64,000 nt of DNA from an uncultured Acetatifactor sp. (GCA_910588225.1 CAJUQT010000010.1:31102-95101), one strand, 5' to 3'; positions 43,143 to 52,970 are shown, counted from the stretch's first letter. Numbers and translations are program-made. The notes: a model not told the origin generated them from the letters alone.

Positions 43143-44491
43143 TTCTTTATTATAATATCCACCTTATTTTTAAGCTCTTCATTTGTCTTCATTTCCGCGG
43201 TAATTTTGTTGACTCCATGAATGATAGTGGTATGGTCTTTTTTCCCCAGAAGCTTTCCTATATTCACATAGGAAGTATCAGTCAGTTCACGGCAGAGATA
43301 CATAACAATCTGTCTGGGAAGTACAAATTCGGAATTTCTCTTTTTAGATGTAATATCTTCTGGTCTTACGCCGCAGTGTTCCGAAACTACGTTAATAATC
43401 AGAGAAGGGGTAATTTCTCTTGCCTTGTTGGGGTAAATAACGTCCTTCAGTGCTTCTTCGGCTATGGCAAGGGTCAGATCCACTTTGTTTAGCTTACCGG
43501 CGGCGGCTACTTTATTGAAAGCACCTTCCAGCTCTCTAATGTTGGATTTGATATTGGTAGCAATATATTTGATGATTTCCTCATCAATAGGGTGGATAGA
43601 ATGCTCGGCATTTTTACGGAGAATTGCCATTCTCGTCTCGTAATCGGGAGGTTGTATATCAGCAATTAATCCCCATTCAAATCTGGAACGAAATCTTTCA
43701 TCCAGAGTTTCTATTTCTTTTGGCGGCTTATCCGATGATAGGATGATTTGTTTTCTGGCGGAATGGAGTACATTAAATGTGTGGAAAAATTCTTCCTGTG
43801 TACTTTCTTTTCCTATAATAAACTGTACATCATCTACCATCAGAACGTCTACGGTTCTGTATTTTTCGCGGAGTTTTGTCATGGAAGCAGCATTACCGCT
43901 TCTGATAGACTCAATTACTTCATTTGTAAATTCTTCGCTGGTTACATAGAGAACTTTTTTATCTGGATTCTGTTCCATAATAAAATGACCTATGGAATGC
44001 ATCAGATGTGTTTTGCCCAGTCCGGGACCTCCATATAGATAAAGAGGGTTATAAGTAAGTCCTGGAGATTCCGCTACTGCAAGGGAAGCAGAATGTGCAA
44101 ATTTATTGCTGCTGCCTACTACAAATGTATCAAATTTATATTTAGGATTGAGATTTGCGTTTTCGGAATTTATGTTACTGGAGGAATCATTTTCTGCAGG
44201 AGGGTTGTCCTTCTGCATTTCTTTGATTATATCTTTTTCCTGGACAAATTTAATATCATAATCTTCTTCCAGCATCTCCGTTATGGTGACCTGGAAAAAA
44301 CTCTTATACCTGGAAGAAATATAATCAATCATATGAGATTGTTCTTCCGGTATGATTATGCTTACTATATGATTGTCTGCATTGTATAATGCAAGAGGTT
44401 CTACCCATGTTCTGTAGGAAATATCAGTCAGGTCATATTCTCTCTTAATTGTTTCCTTTATAACAGTCCATTTTTCCCTGATACTTTCCAT
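43127..44491 (-). CDS. dnaA: Chromosomal replication initiator DnaA
   Basis: A 454-residue DnaA: N-terminal helicase-loading domain (about 1-85), a short linker rich in Asn and Ser, AAA+ domain with Walker A GGPGLGKTHL and Walker B VLMVDDVQF, and the C-terminal domain IV with the DnaA-box signature DHTTIIHGVNKI. GGGAGG lies before the ATG. It binds the boxes seen in the adjacent 508-base gap and melts the AT-rich part. The C-terminus K-I-N-P-S sits in a tandem repeat. Confidence 0.98.
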   Translation of the reverse strand: MESIREKWTVIKETIKREYDLTDISYRTWVEPLALYNADNHIVSIIIPEEQSHMIDYISSRYKSFFQVTITEMLEEDYDIKFVQEKDIIKEMQKDNPPAENDSSSNINSENANLNPKYKFDTFVVGSSNKFAHSASLAVAESPGLTYNPLYLYGGPGLGKTHLMHSIGHFIMEQNPDKKVLYVTSEEFTNEVIESIRSGNAASMTKLREKYRTVDVLMVDDVQFIIGKESTQEEFFHTFNVLHSARKQIILSSDKPPKEIETLDERFRSRFEWGLIADIQPPDYETRMAILRKNAEHSIHPIDEEIIKYIATNIKSNIRELEGAFNKVAAAGKLNKVDLTLAIAEEALKDVIYPNKAREITPSLIINVVSEHCGVRPEDITSKKRNSEFVLPRQIVMYLCRELTDTSYVNIGKLLGKKDHTTIIHGVNKITAEMKTNEELKNKVDIIIKKINPS

Positions 44492-44999
44492 TTACTTTTC
44501 CTCCCTCAAACGAAAATGCTGCATTTCATTATTGTAATATAGATTTCAAAAGATTTCAAATATTAGTTTTGAACATATATAGGGATAATGTTATCCACAT
44601 AATGTGAATAAATCTGTTTATAATTTTTTTTTATACATACAGATGTGGATATAAATGTGAATAAGTGGATAAGTATGTGGTATGAGAAAGTGGCTGTTTT
44701 ACTGTGGTTTGTGGATATTATTTGTTTTATTACACAGGATTCGGATATTTTTTTCTGAATTATCCACAAATAATCAACATAATGTGTATAACTTTATACT
44801 ATGTATTTATTGTGGATATCTATGTGTATAACTCACTTAAAATTTTTTTATTATATAAAAATCCTGTTTTTGCCGAATTTTCCTTGACATAAGGCTTTTT
44901 TTTTTATACAATCAATATGCTATTTTCCTGAAATATACGCATGAAAAGAAAATAAGTTGCCTTTATATAAAAGGTTTAGAGAAAAGGAGGTGCTTTTCC
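44492..44999. other. oriC: Origin of replication oriC
   Basis: 508 bases between divergent dnaA and rpmH. Perfect DnaA boxes TTATCCACA lie at 44591-44599 and 44760-44768 on the plus strand. One-mismatch boxes on the other strand (TGTGGATAT, AGTGGATAA, TGTGAATAA) lie at 44603-44611, 44644-44652, 44656-44664, 44664-44672, 44710-44718 and 44811-44819. AT-rich runs at 44620-44638 and 44839-44860 are candidate unwinding elements. The right end carries the rpmH promoter. Strand polarity of genes flips here, as expected at an origin. Confidence 0.92.
44884..44912 (+). promoter_or_regulatory. Promoter of the rpmH operon
   Basis: TTGACA (44884-44889) and TACAAT (44907-44912) with a 17-base spacer, about 88 bases before rpmH. 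Near-consensus sigma-A promoter. Confidence 0.75.
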
Positions 45000-45134
45000 A
45001 TGAAAATGACATTTCAGCCCAAAAAGCGTTCGCATGCTCGGGTTCACGGCTTCAGAGCAAGAATGAGTACTCGCGGGGGAAGAAAAGTTTTGGCGGCCAG
45101 ACGTGCAAAAGGAAGAAAAGTATTGTCCGCATAG
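45000..45134 (+). CDS. rpmH: 50S ribosomal protein L34
   Basis: A 44-residue protein, MKMTFQPKKRSHARVHGF at the start and K-G-R-K-V-L-S-A at the end, the standard very basic L34. AGGAGG precedes the ATG. It is the first gene of the rightward operon from oriC and is followed by a terminator-like hairpin that may set the L34 to RnpA ratio. Confidence 0.97.
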   Translation: MKMTFQPKKRSHARVHGFRARMSTRGGRKVLAARRAKGRKVLSA

Positions 45135-45156
45135 GTCACAGAAATGTGACCTTTTT
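45134..45156 (+). terminator. Attenuator hairpin between rpmH and rnpA
   Basis: Stem GGTCACA / TGTGACC with a GAAA tetraloop followed by TTTTT. It begins at the rpmH stop codon and would reduce read-through into rnpA. Confidence 0.75.
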
Positions 45157-45191
45157 GATTACGTTTGTGAAATGCAGACGGAGGATGGCAG

Positions 45192-45545
45192 ATGAGATTT
45201 TCTGAAAGTCTGAGGAAAAATCACAGATTTCAATTTGTTTATAAGAACGGTAAATCTTATGCAGACAGGTATCTGGTTATGTATGTGAAGGAAAATGGCA
45301 CGGAGAAGAACCGGATTGGAATCAGTGTGAGTAAAAAGGTCGGAAATAGTGTCATAAGACACAGAGTGACGAGACTGATAAGAGAAAGTTACAGATTACA
45401 TGAAGCGGTATTTAATAGTGGTTTGGATATTGTAATCGTTGCAAGGAAGAGCACAGCTTCGGCAGGATATTATGATATTGAAAAAGCTCTGCTTCACCTT
45501 GGAAAGCTTCACCATATTATTAAGGTATATTTTTATGTTGATTAA
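45192..45545 (+). CDS. rnpA: Ribonuclease P protein component
   Basis: A 117-residue basic protein with the family pattern: RFSESLRKNHRFQFVYKNGK at the start, N-R-I-G-I-S-V-S-K-K-V-G-N and the RNR-like motif S-V-I-R-H-R-V-T-R-L-I-R-E. It assists the RNase P RNA in 5' tRNA maturation. GGAGG lies seven bases before the ATG. Confidence 0.96.
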   Translation: MRFSESLRKNHRFQFVYKNGKSYADRYLVMYVKENGTEKNRIGISVSKKVGNSVIRHRVTRLIRESYRLHEAVFNSGLDIVIVARKSTASAGYYDIEKALLHLGKLHHIIKVYFYVD

Positions 45546-45568
45546 GGTTTTAGTATTTTTTTGAGATC

Positions 45569-45817
45569 ATGAAAAAATTATTGGTTGCCGGTATTCGATT
45601 TTATCAGAAATATTTGTCTCCCTTGAAGAGAACAAAATGTCCTTATATTCCCTGCTGTTCTCAGTATGGCCTGGAGGCCATTCAGAAGCACGGTGCTTTT
45701 AAGGGCAGTTTGCTGGCCGGGTGGAGAATACTGCGCTGTAATCCTTTTTCAAAAGGGGGGTTTGACCCGGTTCCGGATGAAATTGTCATCGGAAAAAGGA
45801 GAAATCAGGGGAATTGA
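45569..45817 (+). CDS. yidD: Membrane protein insertion efficiency factor YidD
   Basis: An 82-residue member with the family's conserved cysteines and aromatic residues: FYQKYLSPLKRTKCPYIPCC, QYGLEAIQKHGAFKGS and RILRCNPFSKGGFDPV. It lies between rnpA and yidC as in most bacteria. The ribosome site is weak, so it may depend on coupling from rnpA, 23 bases upstream. Confidence 0.95.
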   Translation: MKKLLVAGIRFYQKYLSPLKRTKCPYIPCCSQYGLEAIQKHGAFKGSLLAGWRILRCNPFSKGGFDPVPDEIVIGKRRNQGN

Positions 45818-45854
45818 TGAACCGACACAATCTGACTGAGAGGATAGAGAATAA

Positions 45855-47198
45855 ATGAATTTAATTTTACTGACTCAGAATACCACCCCAATTATAGGGC
45901 AAGTTGCATGGCTGCTCGGTAAAATCATGAACGCGATATTTTATGTGATTGATTTTATCGGAATTCCCAATATAGGTCTTGCAATTATTCTGTTTACGAT
46001 TGTGGTAAATCTGTTAATGACGCCTCTGAATATTAAGCAGCAGAAATTCTCCAAGCTTTCTGCGAAAATGAATCCGGAATTACAGGCAATCGAGGCAAAG
46101 TATAAGGGAAGAAAAGATAATGATTCCATGATGGCAAAGAATCAGGAGATTCAGCTTGTCTATGCAAAGTATGGTGTATCTCCAAGCGGAAGCTGTGTGC
46201 AGCTGCTGATTCAGATGCCAATACTGTTCGCCCTGTATCGAGTCATTTATTCCATGCCCGCTTATGTGACAAAGATTGGAAATACTTTCAGGGTATTGGC
46301 TGATAAAATCATATCTCTTGACGGAGGTGAATTCCTTCAGAATTCAGGTTCTGACAGTATTTCAAATGTAGTCAGTATGTATGGAAGATCCATGACGGAT
46401 GGAAATCTAAGCAATGGCATTATAGATGTATTGAATAAATTGTCCTCTGCCGACCTGGCAGTAATAGCGGAGCATTATAATTTAACCAGTCTCACTTATC
46501 CTGAAGTGGGAGGTCAGTTGATTTTAAGCAATGAATCAACCAGGGGGTTAATAGATATTTATAATAATTTCCTGGGTCTGAATATGGGAGATTCTCCCAG
46601 TGCTCTGATTAAGACAGGTATGGAACTGGGTGCGTGGGGAATTATAATCGGTGCTGTGATGATTCCTGTTCTGTCCGCAGTGACACAGTGGATTAATGTA
46701 AAGCTGATGCCTCAGCAGCAGCCTGCTTCCGGTAATGAGAAGGCTTCCAGTATGGCTGCTTCTATGAAGACTATGAATATGATTATGCCTCTGATGTCCG
46801 CATGGTTCTGCTTTTCATTTCCTGCAGGTATGGGTCTGTACTGGGTGGCCGGAAGTGTTGTAAGAAGTATTCAGCAGATTATCATTAATAAGCATATTGA
46901 TAAGATGGATTTTGAGCAGGTGATAGCGAAGAATTCTGTCAAAAGTGCAAAAAAAATGGAAAGACTGCAGAAAAATCAGGAAAGAATGAATGCTTATGCG
47001 AATATGAATACAAGGAATATTCAGAGCAGATCAAGTATTCAGAGCAAGGCAAATGTGAATTCCGGTGTATCCGAGAAGGAAAAGGAAGCAGCTTCGAAAG
47101 AAAATCAGCAGTATAGAAGCAGCAGTGCCAAACCTGGAAGCATGATGGAAAAGGCTAATATGGTTAGAGAATATAACGAGAGAAACAACAGTAAGTAA
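45855..47198 (+). CDS. yidC: Membrane protein insertase YidC/OxaI
   Basis: A 447-residue insertase with five hydrophobic segments; the core block LAIILFTIVVNLLMTPLNIK (about 43-62) carries the start of the YidC/Oxa1 domain and P-I-L-F-A-L-Y-R-V-I is the second. An about 90-residue loop between core helices and a polar, Ser/Lys-rich C-terminal tail (about 355-447) are longer than in Bacillus homologues. It inserts membrane proteins with or without Sec. AGAGGA lies before the ATG. Confidence 0.95.
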   Translation: MNLILLTQNTTPIIGQVAWLLGKIMNAIFYVIDFIGIPNIGLAIILFTIVVNLLMTPLNIKQQKFSKLSAKMNPELQAIEAKYKGRKDNDSMMAKNQEIQLVYAKYGVSPSGSCVQLLIQMPILFALYRVIYSMPAYVTKIGNTFRVLADKIISLDGGEFLQNSGSDSISNVVSMYGRSMTDGNLSNGIIDVLNKLSSADLAVIAEHYNLTSLTYPEVGGQLILSNESTRGLIDIYNNFLGLNMGDSPSALIKTGMELGAWGIIIGAVMIPVLSAVTQWINVKLMPQQQPASGNEKASSMAASMKTMNMIMPLMSAWFCFSFPAGMGLYWVAGSVVRSIQQIIINKHIDKMDFEQVIAKNSVKSAKKMERLQKNQERMNAYANMNTRNIQSRSSIQSKANVNSGVSEKEKEAASKENQQYRSSSAKPGSMMEKANMVREYNERNNSK

Positions 47199-47257
47199 AA
47201 TAATCTCGAATATTGATGAAAGAATTCTGCGGAACTAAAATGAGGAGGTTTAAAGAG

Positions 47258-47902
47258 ATGGTTAAAGAGCAGGAGTATATTGAAATATCTGCTAAGACTT
47301 TAAATGAAGCTATTACAGAGGCATGTCAGAAATTTGGTGTGACCAGTGATAAACTTGATTATCAGGTAATAGAGGAAGGTTCTGCCGGGTTTTTAGGAAT
47401 TGGTTCCAAACCTGCAATTATAAAAGCTGCCGTGAAGATGGAAGAAATGTCTGTTGAAGAAGTGGCTGAAAATTTCCTGAGCGATGTATTTAAGGCAATG
47501 AGTATGAATGTGGCCGTTGAAGTGAGATATCAGGAAGATGAGAAGACCATGGATATAGAGCTTTCCGGAGAAGAAATGGGTGTATTAATCGGAAAGAGAG
47601 GACAGACTCTTGATTCTCTGCAGTATCTGGTTTCTTTGGTAGTAAACAGGGAGACAGAAGATTATGTGAGAGTGAAGGTTGATACGGAAGATTACAGGCA
47701 GAGAAGAAAGGAAACTCTGGAAAATCTGGCCAAAAATATAGCCTACAAAGTGAAAAAGACCAGAAGACCTGTATCTTTGGAGCCGATGAATCCATATGAG
47801 AGAAGAATAATTCATTCAGCTCTGCAAAATGATAAGTATATATCTACTCACAGTGAGGGAGATGATCCTTTCAGGAGAGTAGTTGTTACTTATAAGAGAT
47901 AA
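47258..47902 (+). CDS. jag: Jag/KhpB RNA-binding protein
   Basis: A 214-residue protein with Jag-N (1-50, I-E-I-S-A-K-T-L-N-E-A-I), a KH domain (about 75-150, MGVLIGKRGQTLDSLQYLVS) and R3H (about 155-214, MNPYERRIIHSALQ). The start ATG 47258 has GAGGAGG nine bases ahead; an earlier Met at 47213 has none. KhpB binds small RNAs and affects cell division and envelope genes. It follows yidC closely. Confidence 0.94.
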   Translation: MVKEQEYIEISAKTLNEAITEACQKFGVTSDKLDYQVIEEGSAGFLGIGSKPAIIKAAVKMEEMSVEEVAENFLSDVFKAMSMNVAVEVRYQEDEKTMDIELSGEEMGVLIGKRGQTLDSLQYLVSLVVNRETEDYVRVKVDTEDYRQRRKETLENLAKNIAYKVKKTRRPVSLEPMNPYERRIIHSALQNDKYISTHSEGDDPFRRVVVTYKR

Positions 47903-47913
47903 ATTAAAAAAGG

Positions 47914-47968
47914 AAAGGGCTGTGGCATTAAGAAAAAAGTGAATTGACTTAATGCGGCGGCCCTTTTG
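47914..47968 (+). terminator. Terminator after jag
   Basis: A 19-bp stem with only a few mismatches, AAAGGGCTGTGGCATTAAG / CTTAATGCGGCGGCCCTTT, loop 15 bases, then TTTTG. It separates the rpmH-jag operon from mnmE. Confidence 0.85.
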
Positions 47969-48047
47969 TAATAAATGGCAGAATTGTTACAATAAATGTA
48001 ATTATTTATTTTATGTGTGATGAGATACACAGATTGTTAAAAAATAT

Positions 48048-49520
48048 ATGATGAAAAAAGATACAATAGCGGCAATTGCCACAGGACTGACTGATGCAGG
48101 AATAGGGATTATAAGAATAAGCGGAAAAAATGCGGTAGAGGTTGGAGACAGACTATTCAGATTGCCGTCCGGAAGAAAAATGTTGTCCAAAGCGGAAAGT
48201 CATAGAATGTACTATGGATATGTGGCAGAAGAAAATAAAGATTTCATCATTGATGAAGTTATGATAGTAGTTATGAGGGCACCCAGAAGCTTTACAGGGG
48301 AAGATACGGTGGAAATACAATGTCATGGCGGTGTACTTGTGATGAAGAAAATTCTTTCTGCTTCTCTTTCGTGTGGAGCAAGGCTGGCAGAACCAGGAGA
48401 ATTTACGAAAAGAGCATTTTTAAACGGAAGAATTGACCTGGCAGGAGCCGAGGCAGTAATGGATGTAATACAATCTCAGAATGAATATGCGCTGGCTTCT
48501 TCCGTGAGCCAGTTGAAAGGAGCTCTTTCCGGAGAAATTAGGAAGCTCAGAGCGGAAATGATTCATGAGATTGCTTTTATTGAATCTGCATTAGATGATC
48601 CGGAACATTTCAGTCTGGAGAATTATCCTGAGGAATTGTATGTAAAAATTGAGATGACAGCTGATAAAATAAAAAAAATGATTGATACCGCTGATAACGG
48701 TAAGCTGATAAAAGAGGGAATCAGGACAGTAATTGTGGGGAAACCGAATGCGGGAAAATCTTCTCTGTTAAATTGTATTGCAGGGGAAGAGAGAGCGATT
48801 GTGACGGATATAGCCGGAACTACAAGAGATATCCTTCAGGAAACGGTGAAATTAGGTGAAATCTGCTTGAATATTGTGGATACTGCAGGTATCCGTGATA
48901 CCGGAGATATTGTAGAAAAAATTGGTGTGGAGAAGGCGAAAGAGTCTGCGGAATCTGCAGATTTGATTGTATATGTTGTGGATACTTCCACGGAATTGGA
49001 TGAAAATGACAGAGAGATTATATCTCTGATAATGAATAAGCCTGTTATTGTTTTGATGAACAAAAGTGATCTGAAAAACATTGTCACAGAAGAAATGATT
49101 TGTAGTCTTTTTCAAGAAATATTGGAGAGGGAATCTTATAAAGAGGATGAAGAGAATAAAAAGCAAAAAAAATATATAAAAAATTTTTTTCAGGAAAAAA
49201 GATTGATAACAATCAAAACTTCTGCCAGAGAGGAAGAAGGCCTGGATATCTTTGAAAAGGCTGTGAAGGATATGTTTTTTAAGGAAGAAATTAAGAGTAC
49301 AGGTGAAATTGTGATTACAAATATGCGGCACAAAGAGGCATTGCAGGAAGCTTTTGATTCGTTGATGCTGGTGAAAAAAAGTATTGAGGATGGAATGCCG
49401 GAGGATTTTTATTCCATTGATTTAATAAATGCCTATGCTTCTCTGGGGAGAATTATAGGGGAAGAAGTGGATGATGACTTGGTGGAAGAGATTTTTTCTA
49501 AATTTTGTATGGGAAAATAA
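48048..49520 (+). CDS. mnmE: tRNA modification GTPase MnmE
   Basis: A 490-residue MnmE: N-terminal folate-binding domain (1-120), helical domain, a G domain with GKPNAGKSSL (about 231-240), D-T-A-G, M-N-K-S-D, and the C-terminal C-M-G-K motif. It is about 35 residues longer than usual because of a Lys/Glu-rich insert around 360-385 in the G domain. With MnmG it makes the 5-carboxymethylaminomethyl group on wobble uridine. The start region MMKKDTIAAIATG has a poor ribosome site. Confidence 0.96.
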   Translation: MMKKDTIAAIATGLTDAGIGIIRISGKNAVEVGDRLFRLPSGRKMLSKAESHRMYYGYVAEENKDFIIDEVMIVVMRAPRSFTGEDTVEIQCHGGVLVMKKILSASLSCGARLAEPGEFTKRAFLNGRIDLAGAEAVMDVIQSQNEYALASSVSQLKGALSGEIRKLRAEMIHEIAFIESALDDPEHFSLENYPEELYVKIEMTADKIKKMIDTADNGKLIKEGIRTVIVGKPNAGKSSLLNCIAGEERAIVTDIAGTTRDILQETVKLGEICLNIVDTAGIRDTGDIVEKIGVEKAKESAESADLIVYVVDTSTELDENDREIISLIMNKPVIVLMNKSDLKNIVTEEMICSLFQEILERESYKEDEENKKQKKYIKNFFQEKRLITIKTSAREEEGLDIFEKAVKDMFFKEEIKSTGEIVITNMRHKEALQEAFDSLMLVKKSIEDGMPEDFYSIDLINAYASLGRIIGEEVDDDLVEEIFSKFCMGK

Positions 49521-49522
49521 AG

Positions 49523-51445
49523 ATGAGCAGAATAAATGAATTTGTGGAAAAAGTGGATGTATGTGTAATTGGAGCCGGACATGCGGGCTGTGAGGCGGCT
49601 CTGGCCTGTGCAAGATTGGGGTTGGAGACAGTTATTTTTACTGTCAGTGTGGACAGCATTGCTCTGATGCCATGTAATCCAAATGTGGGAGGATCTTCTA
49701 AAGGACATTTGGTGAGAGAGCTGGATGCGTTGGGCGGTGAGATGGGAAAGAATATTGACAAGACTTTTATTCAGTCGAAAATGCTCAATGTATCGAAAGG
49801 CCCCGCGGTTCATTCCTTAAGAGCACAGGCCGATAAGGCGGAATATACCAGAGAAATGAGAAAGGTTCTGGAGAATCAGGACCATCTGGTAATCAAGCAG
49901 GCAGAAGTAAGTGAATTGCTGTGGGAAGAGATAGGAGATTCCGAGGAGAGACAGGACAGGTATCAGAAGAAAATAAAGGGTGTAAAGATTTTTTCAGGAA
50001 TGGTCTATGAATGTAAGGCTGTGGTTTTGTGTACGGGAACTTATCTGGGAGCAAGGTGCCTGTGCGGGGAGTCTATTACCTATACGGGACCAAATGGTCT
50101 GCAGGCTGCCAATTATCTGGCGGAATCTCTGAAGAAAATGGGGATAGAGCTTCGTCGTTTTAAGACGGGGACACCTGCCAGAATGGACAGAAGAAGTATA
50201 GACTTTTCTAAAATGGAAGAGCAGTTTGGGGATGAGCGTATTGTTCCTTTTTCTTTTTCAACGGATCCGGAGACAGTACAGAAGGAACAGATATCCTGCT
50301 GGCTTACCTACACAAATGAAAAAACTCATGAGATTATCAGAGAGAATCTGGACAGATCTCCGATTTATGCGGGGATTATTGAGGGTACAGGTCCCAGATA
50401 CTGTCCTTCCATCGAGGATAAGGTGGTAAAATTTGCGGAAAAGGAGAGACATCAGGTTTTCATTGAACCGGAGGGTCTCCATACAAATGAAATGTATGTG
50501 GCAGGAATGTCCTCTTCTCTTCCCGAAGATGTACAGCTGGCCATGTATAGAACGGTTCCCGGTCTGGAGAAATGCAGGATTGTGCGTAATGCTTATGCTA
50601 TAGAATATGACTGCATTCATGCGGGACAGCTTTATCCTACTTTGGAATTCAGGAAAATAAAGAGACTTTTCAGTGCGGGACAGTTTAATGGAAGCAGTGG
50701 CTATGAGGAAGCGGCCTGTCAGGGTCTGGTGGCAGGAATCAATGCGGCCATGTCAATATTGGGAAGGGAACCTCTGATAATTGACAGATCGGAAGGTTAT
50801 ATCGGTGTGTTGATTGATGATCTTGTGACAAAAAATAATAGAGAGCCCTATAGAATGATGACTTCCCGGGCGGAATACAGACTGCTGTTGCGTCAGGATA
50901 ACGCTGATCTTCGGCTCAGAAAGAAAGGATATGAAGCAGGATTGATATCCCAGGAGGAGTATGGGAATTTACTGGAAAAAGAAAAGCTGATTGAGAGTGA
51001 AATTGAAAGGCTGAAAAATACTTCAGTAGGTGCAAATAAAGAAGTACAGCATTTTCTGGAATTACATGCCAGTTCTTGTTTAAAGACTGCAGCCAGTCTT
51101 GCAGAATTGTTATGCCGCCCGGAGCTTTCCTATGAGATTTTAGGAGAAATTGACAGTGATAGAAAGACATTACCTGCAGAAGTAATAGAACAGGTGGAAA
51201 TTGAAATCAAGTATGAAGGATATATTGTCAGACAGAAACGTCAGGTAGAACAGTACAGGAAGATGGAGAAAAAGAAGATCCCTGAGAATATTGATTATGA
51301 CCAGGTCTCTTCCCTTCGCATAGAAGCAAGACAGAATCTGAAACTGTTTCGTCCTGTATCTATCGGACAGGCGTCCAGAATATCAGGAGTTTCACCGGCG
51401 GATGTCTCTGTATTGTTGGTGTATCTGGAAAAATATGGCAGATAG
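49523..51445 (+). CDS. mnmG: tRNA uridine-5-carboxymethylaminomethyl synthase MnmG
   Basis: A 640-residue FAD enzyme: the dinucleotide motif VIGAGHAGCEAA near the start, the family signature GGSSKGHLVRELDALGG, GPRYCPSIEDKV and the second signature ending in G-Y-E-E-A-A. The C-terminal helical domain ends SPADVSVLLVYLEKYGR. A start at 49505 inside mnmE is possible, but ATG 49523 just after the mnmE stop is better placed to GGGA. It is the partner of MnmE in the same operon. Confidence 0.96.
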   Translation: MSRINEFVEKVDVCVIGAGHAGCEAALACARLGLETVIFTVSVDSIALMPCNPNVGGSSKGHLVRELDALGGEMGKNIDKTFIQSKMLNVSKGPAVHSLRAQADKAEYTREMRKVLENQDHLVIKQAEVSELLWEEIGDSEERQDRYQKKIKGVKIFSGMVYECKAVVLCTGTYLGARCLCGESITYTGPNGLQAANYLAESLKKMGIELRRFKTGTPARMDRRSIDFSKMEEQFGDERIVPFSFSTDPETVQKEQISCWLTYTNEKTHEIIRENLDRSPIYAGIIEGTGPRYCPSIEDKVVKFAEKERHQVFIEPEGLHTNEMYVAGMSSSLPEDVQLAMYRTVPGLEKCRIVRNAYAIEYDCIHAGQLYPTLEFRKIKRLFSAGQFNGSSGYEEAACQGLVAGINAAMSILGREPLIIDRSEGYIGVLIDDLVTKNNREPYRMMTSRAEYRLLLRQDNADLRLRKKGYEAGLISQEEYGNLLEKEKLIESEIERLKNTSVGANKEVQHFLELHASSCLKTAASLAELLCRPELSYEILGEIDSDRKTLPAEVIEQVEIEIKYEGYIVRQKRQVEQYRKMEKKKIPENIDYDQVSSLRIEARQNLKLFRPVSIGQASRISGVSPADVSVLLVYLEKYGR

Positions 51446-51478
51446 AGAAAATCCACAAAGAAGTATGAGAGGATTATC

Positions 51479-52858
51479 ATGAATAAACTGAAAACGAAAA
51501 ATCAGGATAAAACAGAATTATTTGAAAGAACACCCGTTCCTGTTGCGGTCAGGAGGATGGTAATTCCAACAATTATAAGTTCTTTGATCATGATTATATA
51601 TAATCTGGCTGATACATATTTTGTAGGTATGCTGAATGATCCAATACAGAATGCCGCAGTCACGCTGGTGGCACCGCTTATGCTGGCTTTCAATGCGATA
51701 AATAATCTCTTTGGAGTAGGGACAAGCAGTATGATGAGCCGGGCTTTGGGACGACATGATGAACAGACAGTGAGACGTTCTTCTGCCGTAGGGTTTTATA
51801 GTACAATATGTGCGGCGGCATTGTTTTCGCTGGGCAGCATACTATTTCGGACTCATTTGCTGCATATGTTGGGAACAGAAGAAAATACAATTGCAGCGAC
51901 GGCAGATTATATGAAATGGACTGTCTGCTGGGGGGCAGTTCCTGCAATTTTGAATGTGGTTATGGCATATATGGTGCGTTCGGAAGGAGCTACTCTTCAT
52001 GCCAGCATTGGTACCATCAGTGGTTGTGTGTTGAATATGATTCTGGATCCGCTTTTCATTCTTCCATGGGGGCTGAATATGGGTGCGGAAGGAGCAGGAC
52101 TTGCAACTTTTCTGGGAAATATGGCAGCCTGTTTGTATTTCTTTGGTTTATTATTTGTGAGAAGAAATCGTACATATGTGTCTGTCTCTCTGAAATTTTT
52201 TACCTTTGACAGAAAAATTATTCTGGGTATCTGTGCAGTTGGTATACCGGCCAGCATTCAGAATCTGTTGAATGTGACAAGTATGACTTTGTTGAATAAT
52301 TTTTCCGCTTCATTTGGTTCCGATGTGGTGGCTTCTATGGGAATTGCACAGAAAATAAATATGGTGCCCATGAATTTATTTTTTGGTCTGTCACAGGGGA
52401 TTTTGCCTTTGATTGGATATAATTATGCCAATGGGAATCACCGACGTATGAAGGATACTGTTTATTATGCCATGAAGCTTTCTCTGTGTCTTGTAGTTAC
52501 TGTTTCGGCAGGTTATTTTGTTTTTGCAGGTTCTTTGGTTCGATTGTTTATGAACAATGATATTATTGTTTCTTATGGAACTCATTTTCTGCGAGCCATG
52601 TGTCTGCAGCTTCCGTTTATGTGTGTGGATTTTTTAGCTGTGGGAGTATTCCAGTCTACAGGTATGGGAGAGAAGGCTTTGATTTTTGCTATTTTGAGAA
52701 AAGTAGTATTTGAGATTCCAGCGCTCTTTATTTTGAATAAGCTGTTTCCTCTTTATGGACTGCCTTATGCGCAGGTAACTTCTGAAGTGCTTTTGGCTCT
52801 GATAGCGGTAATTGTTCTGATTAGGTTATTTAAATCTGTTGATGCATCTAATGGTTGA
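51479..52858 (+). CDS. MATE-family efflux transporter
   Basis: A 459-residue protein with twelve hydrophobic segments in two MATE halves. The start has the typical P-V-P-V-A-V-R-R-M-V-I-P-T-I-I-S and NLADTYFVGMLND blocks, and G-V-G-T-S-S-M-M-S-R-A-L-G in the first half. It exports drugs or metabolites using sodium or protons. It lies between mnmG and rsmG, where most relatives have no extra gene, so it is an insertion into a conserved order. GAGAGG precedes the ATG. Confidence 0.93.
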   Translation: MNKLKTKNQDKTELFERTPVPVAVRRMVIPTIISSLIMIIYNLADTYFVGMLNDPIQNAAVTLVAPLMLAFNAINNLFGVGTSSMMSRALGRHDEQTVRRSSAVGFYSTICAAALFSLGSILFRTHLLHMLGTEENTIAATADYMKWTVCWGAVPAILNVVMAYMVRSEGATLHASIGTISGCVLNMILDPLFILPWGLNMGAEGAGLATFLGNMAACLYFFGLLFVRRNRTYVSVSLKFFTFDRKIILGICAVGIPASIQNLLNVTSMTLLNNFSASFGSDVVASMGIAQKINMVPMNLFFGLSQGILPLIGYNYANGNHRRMKDTVYYAMKLSLCLVVTVSAGYFVFAGSLVRLFMNNDIIVSYGTHFLRAMCLQLPFMCVDFLAVGVFQSTGMGEKALIFAILRKVVFEIPALFILNKLFPLYGLPYAQVTSEVLLALIAVIVLIRLFKSVDASNG

Positions 52859-52970
52859 AAATGATAGCTTTCCGAAGGCAGGGGTACTGTAGGATGAAAG
52901 AAAATAGAATCCAACGGCAGAGTTTATTGTAAAAAATATAATATAGAATCATATGAAACGGAGATTTAAT

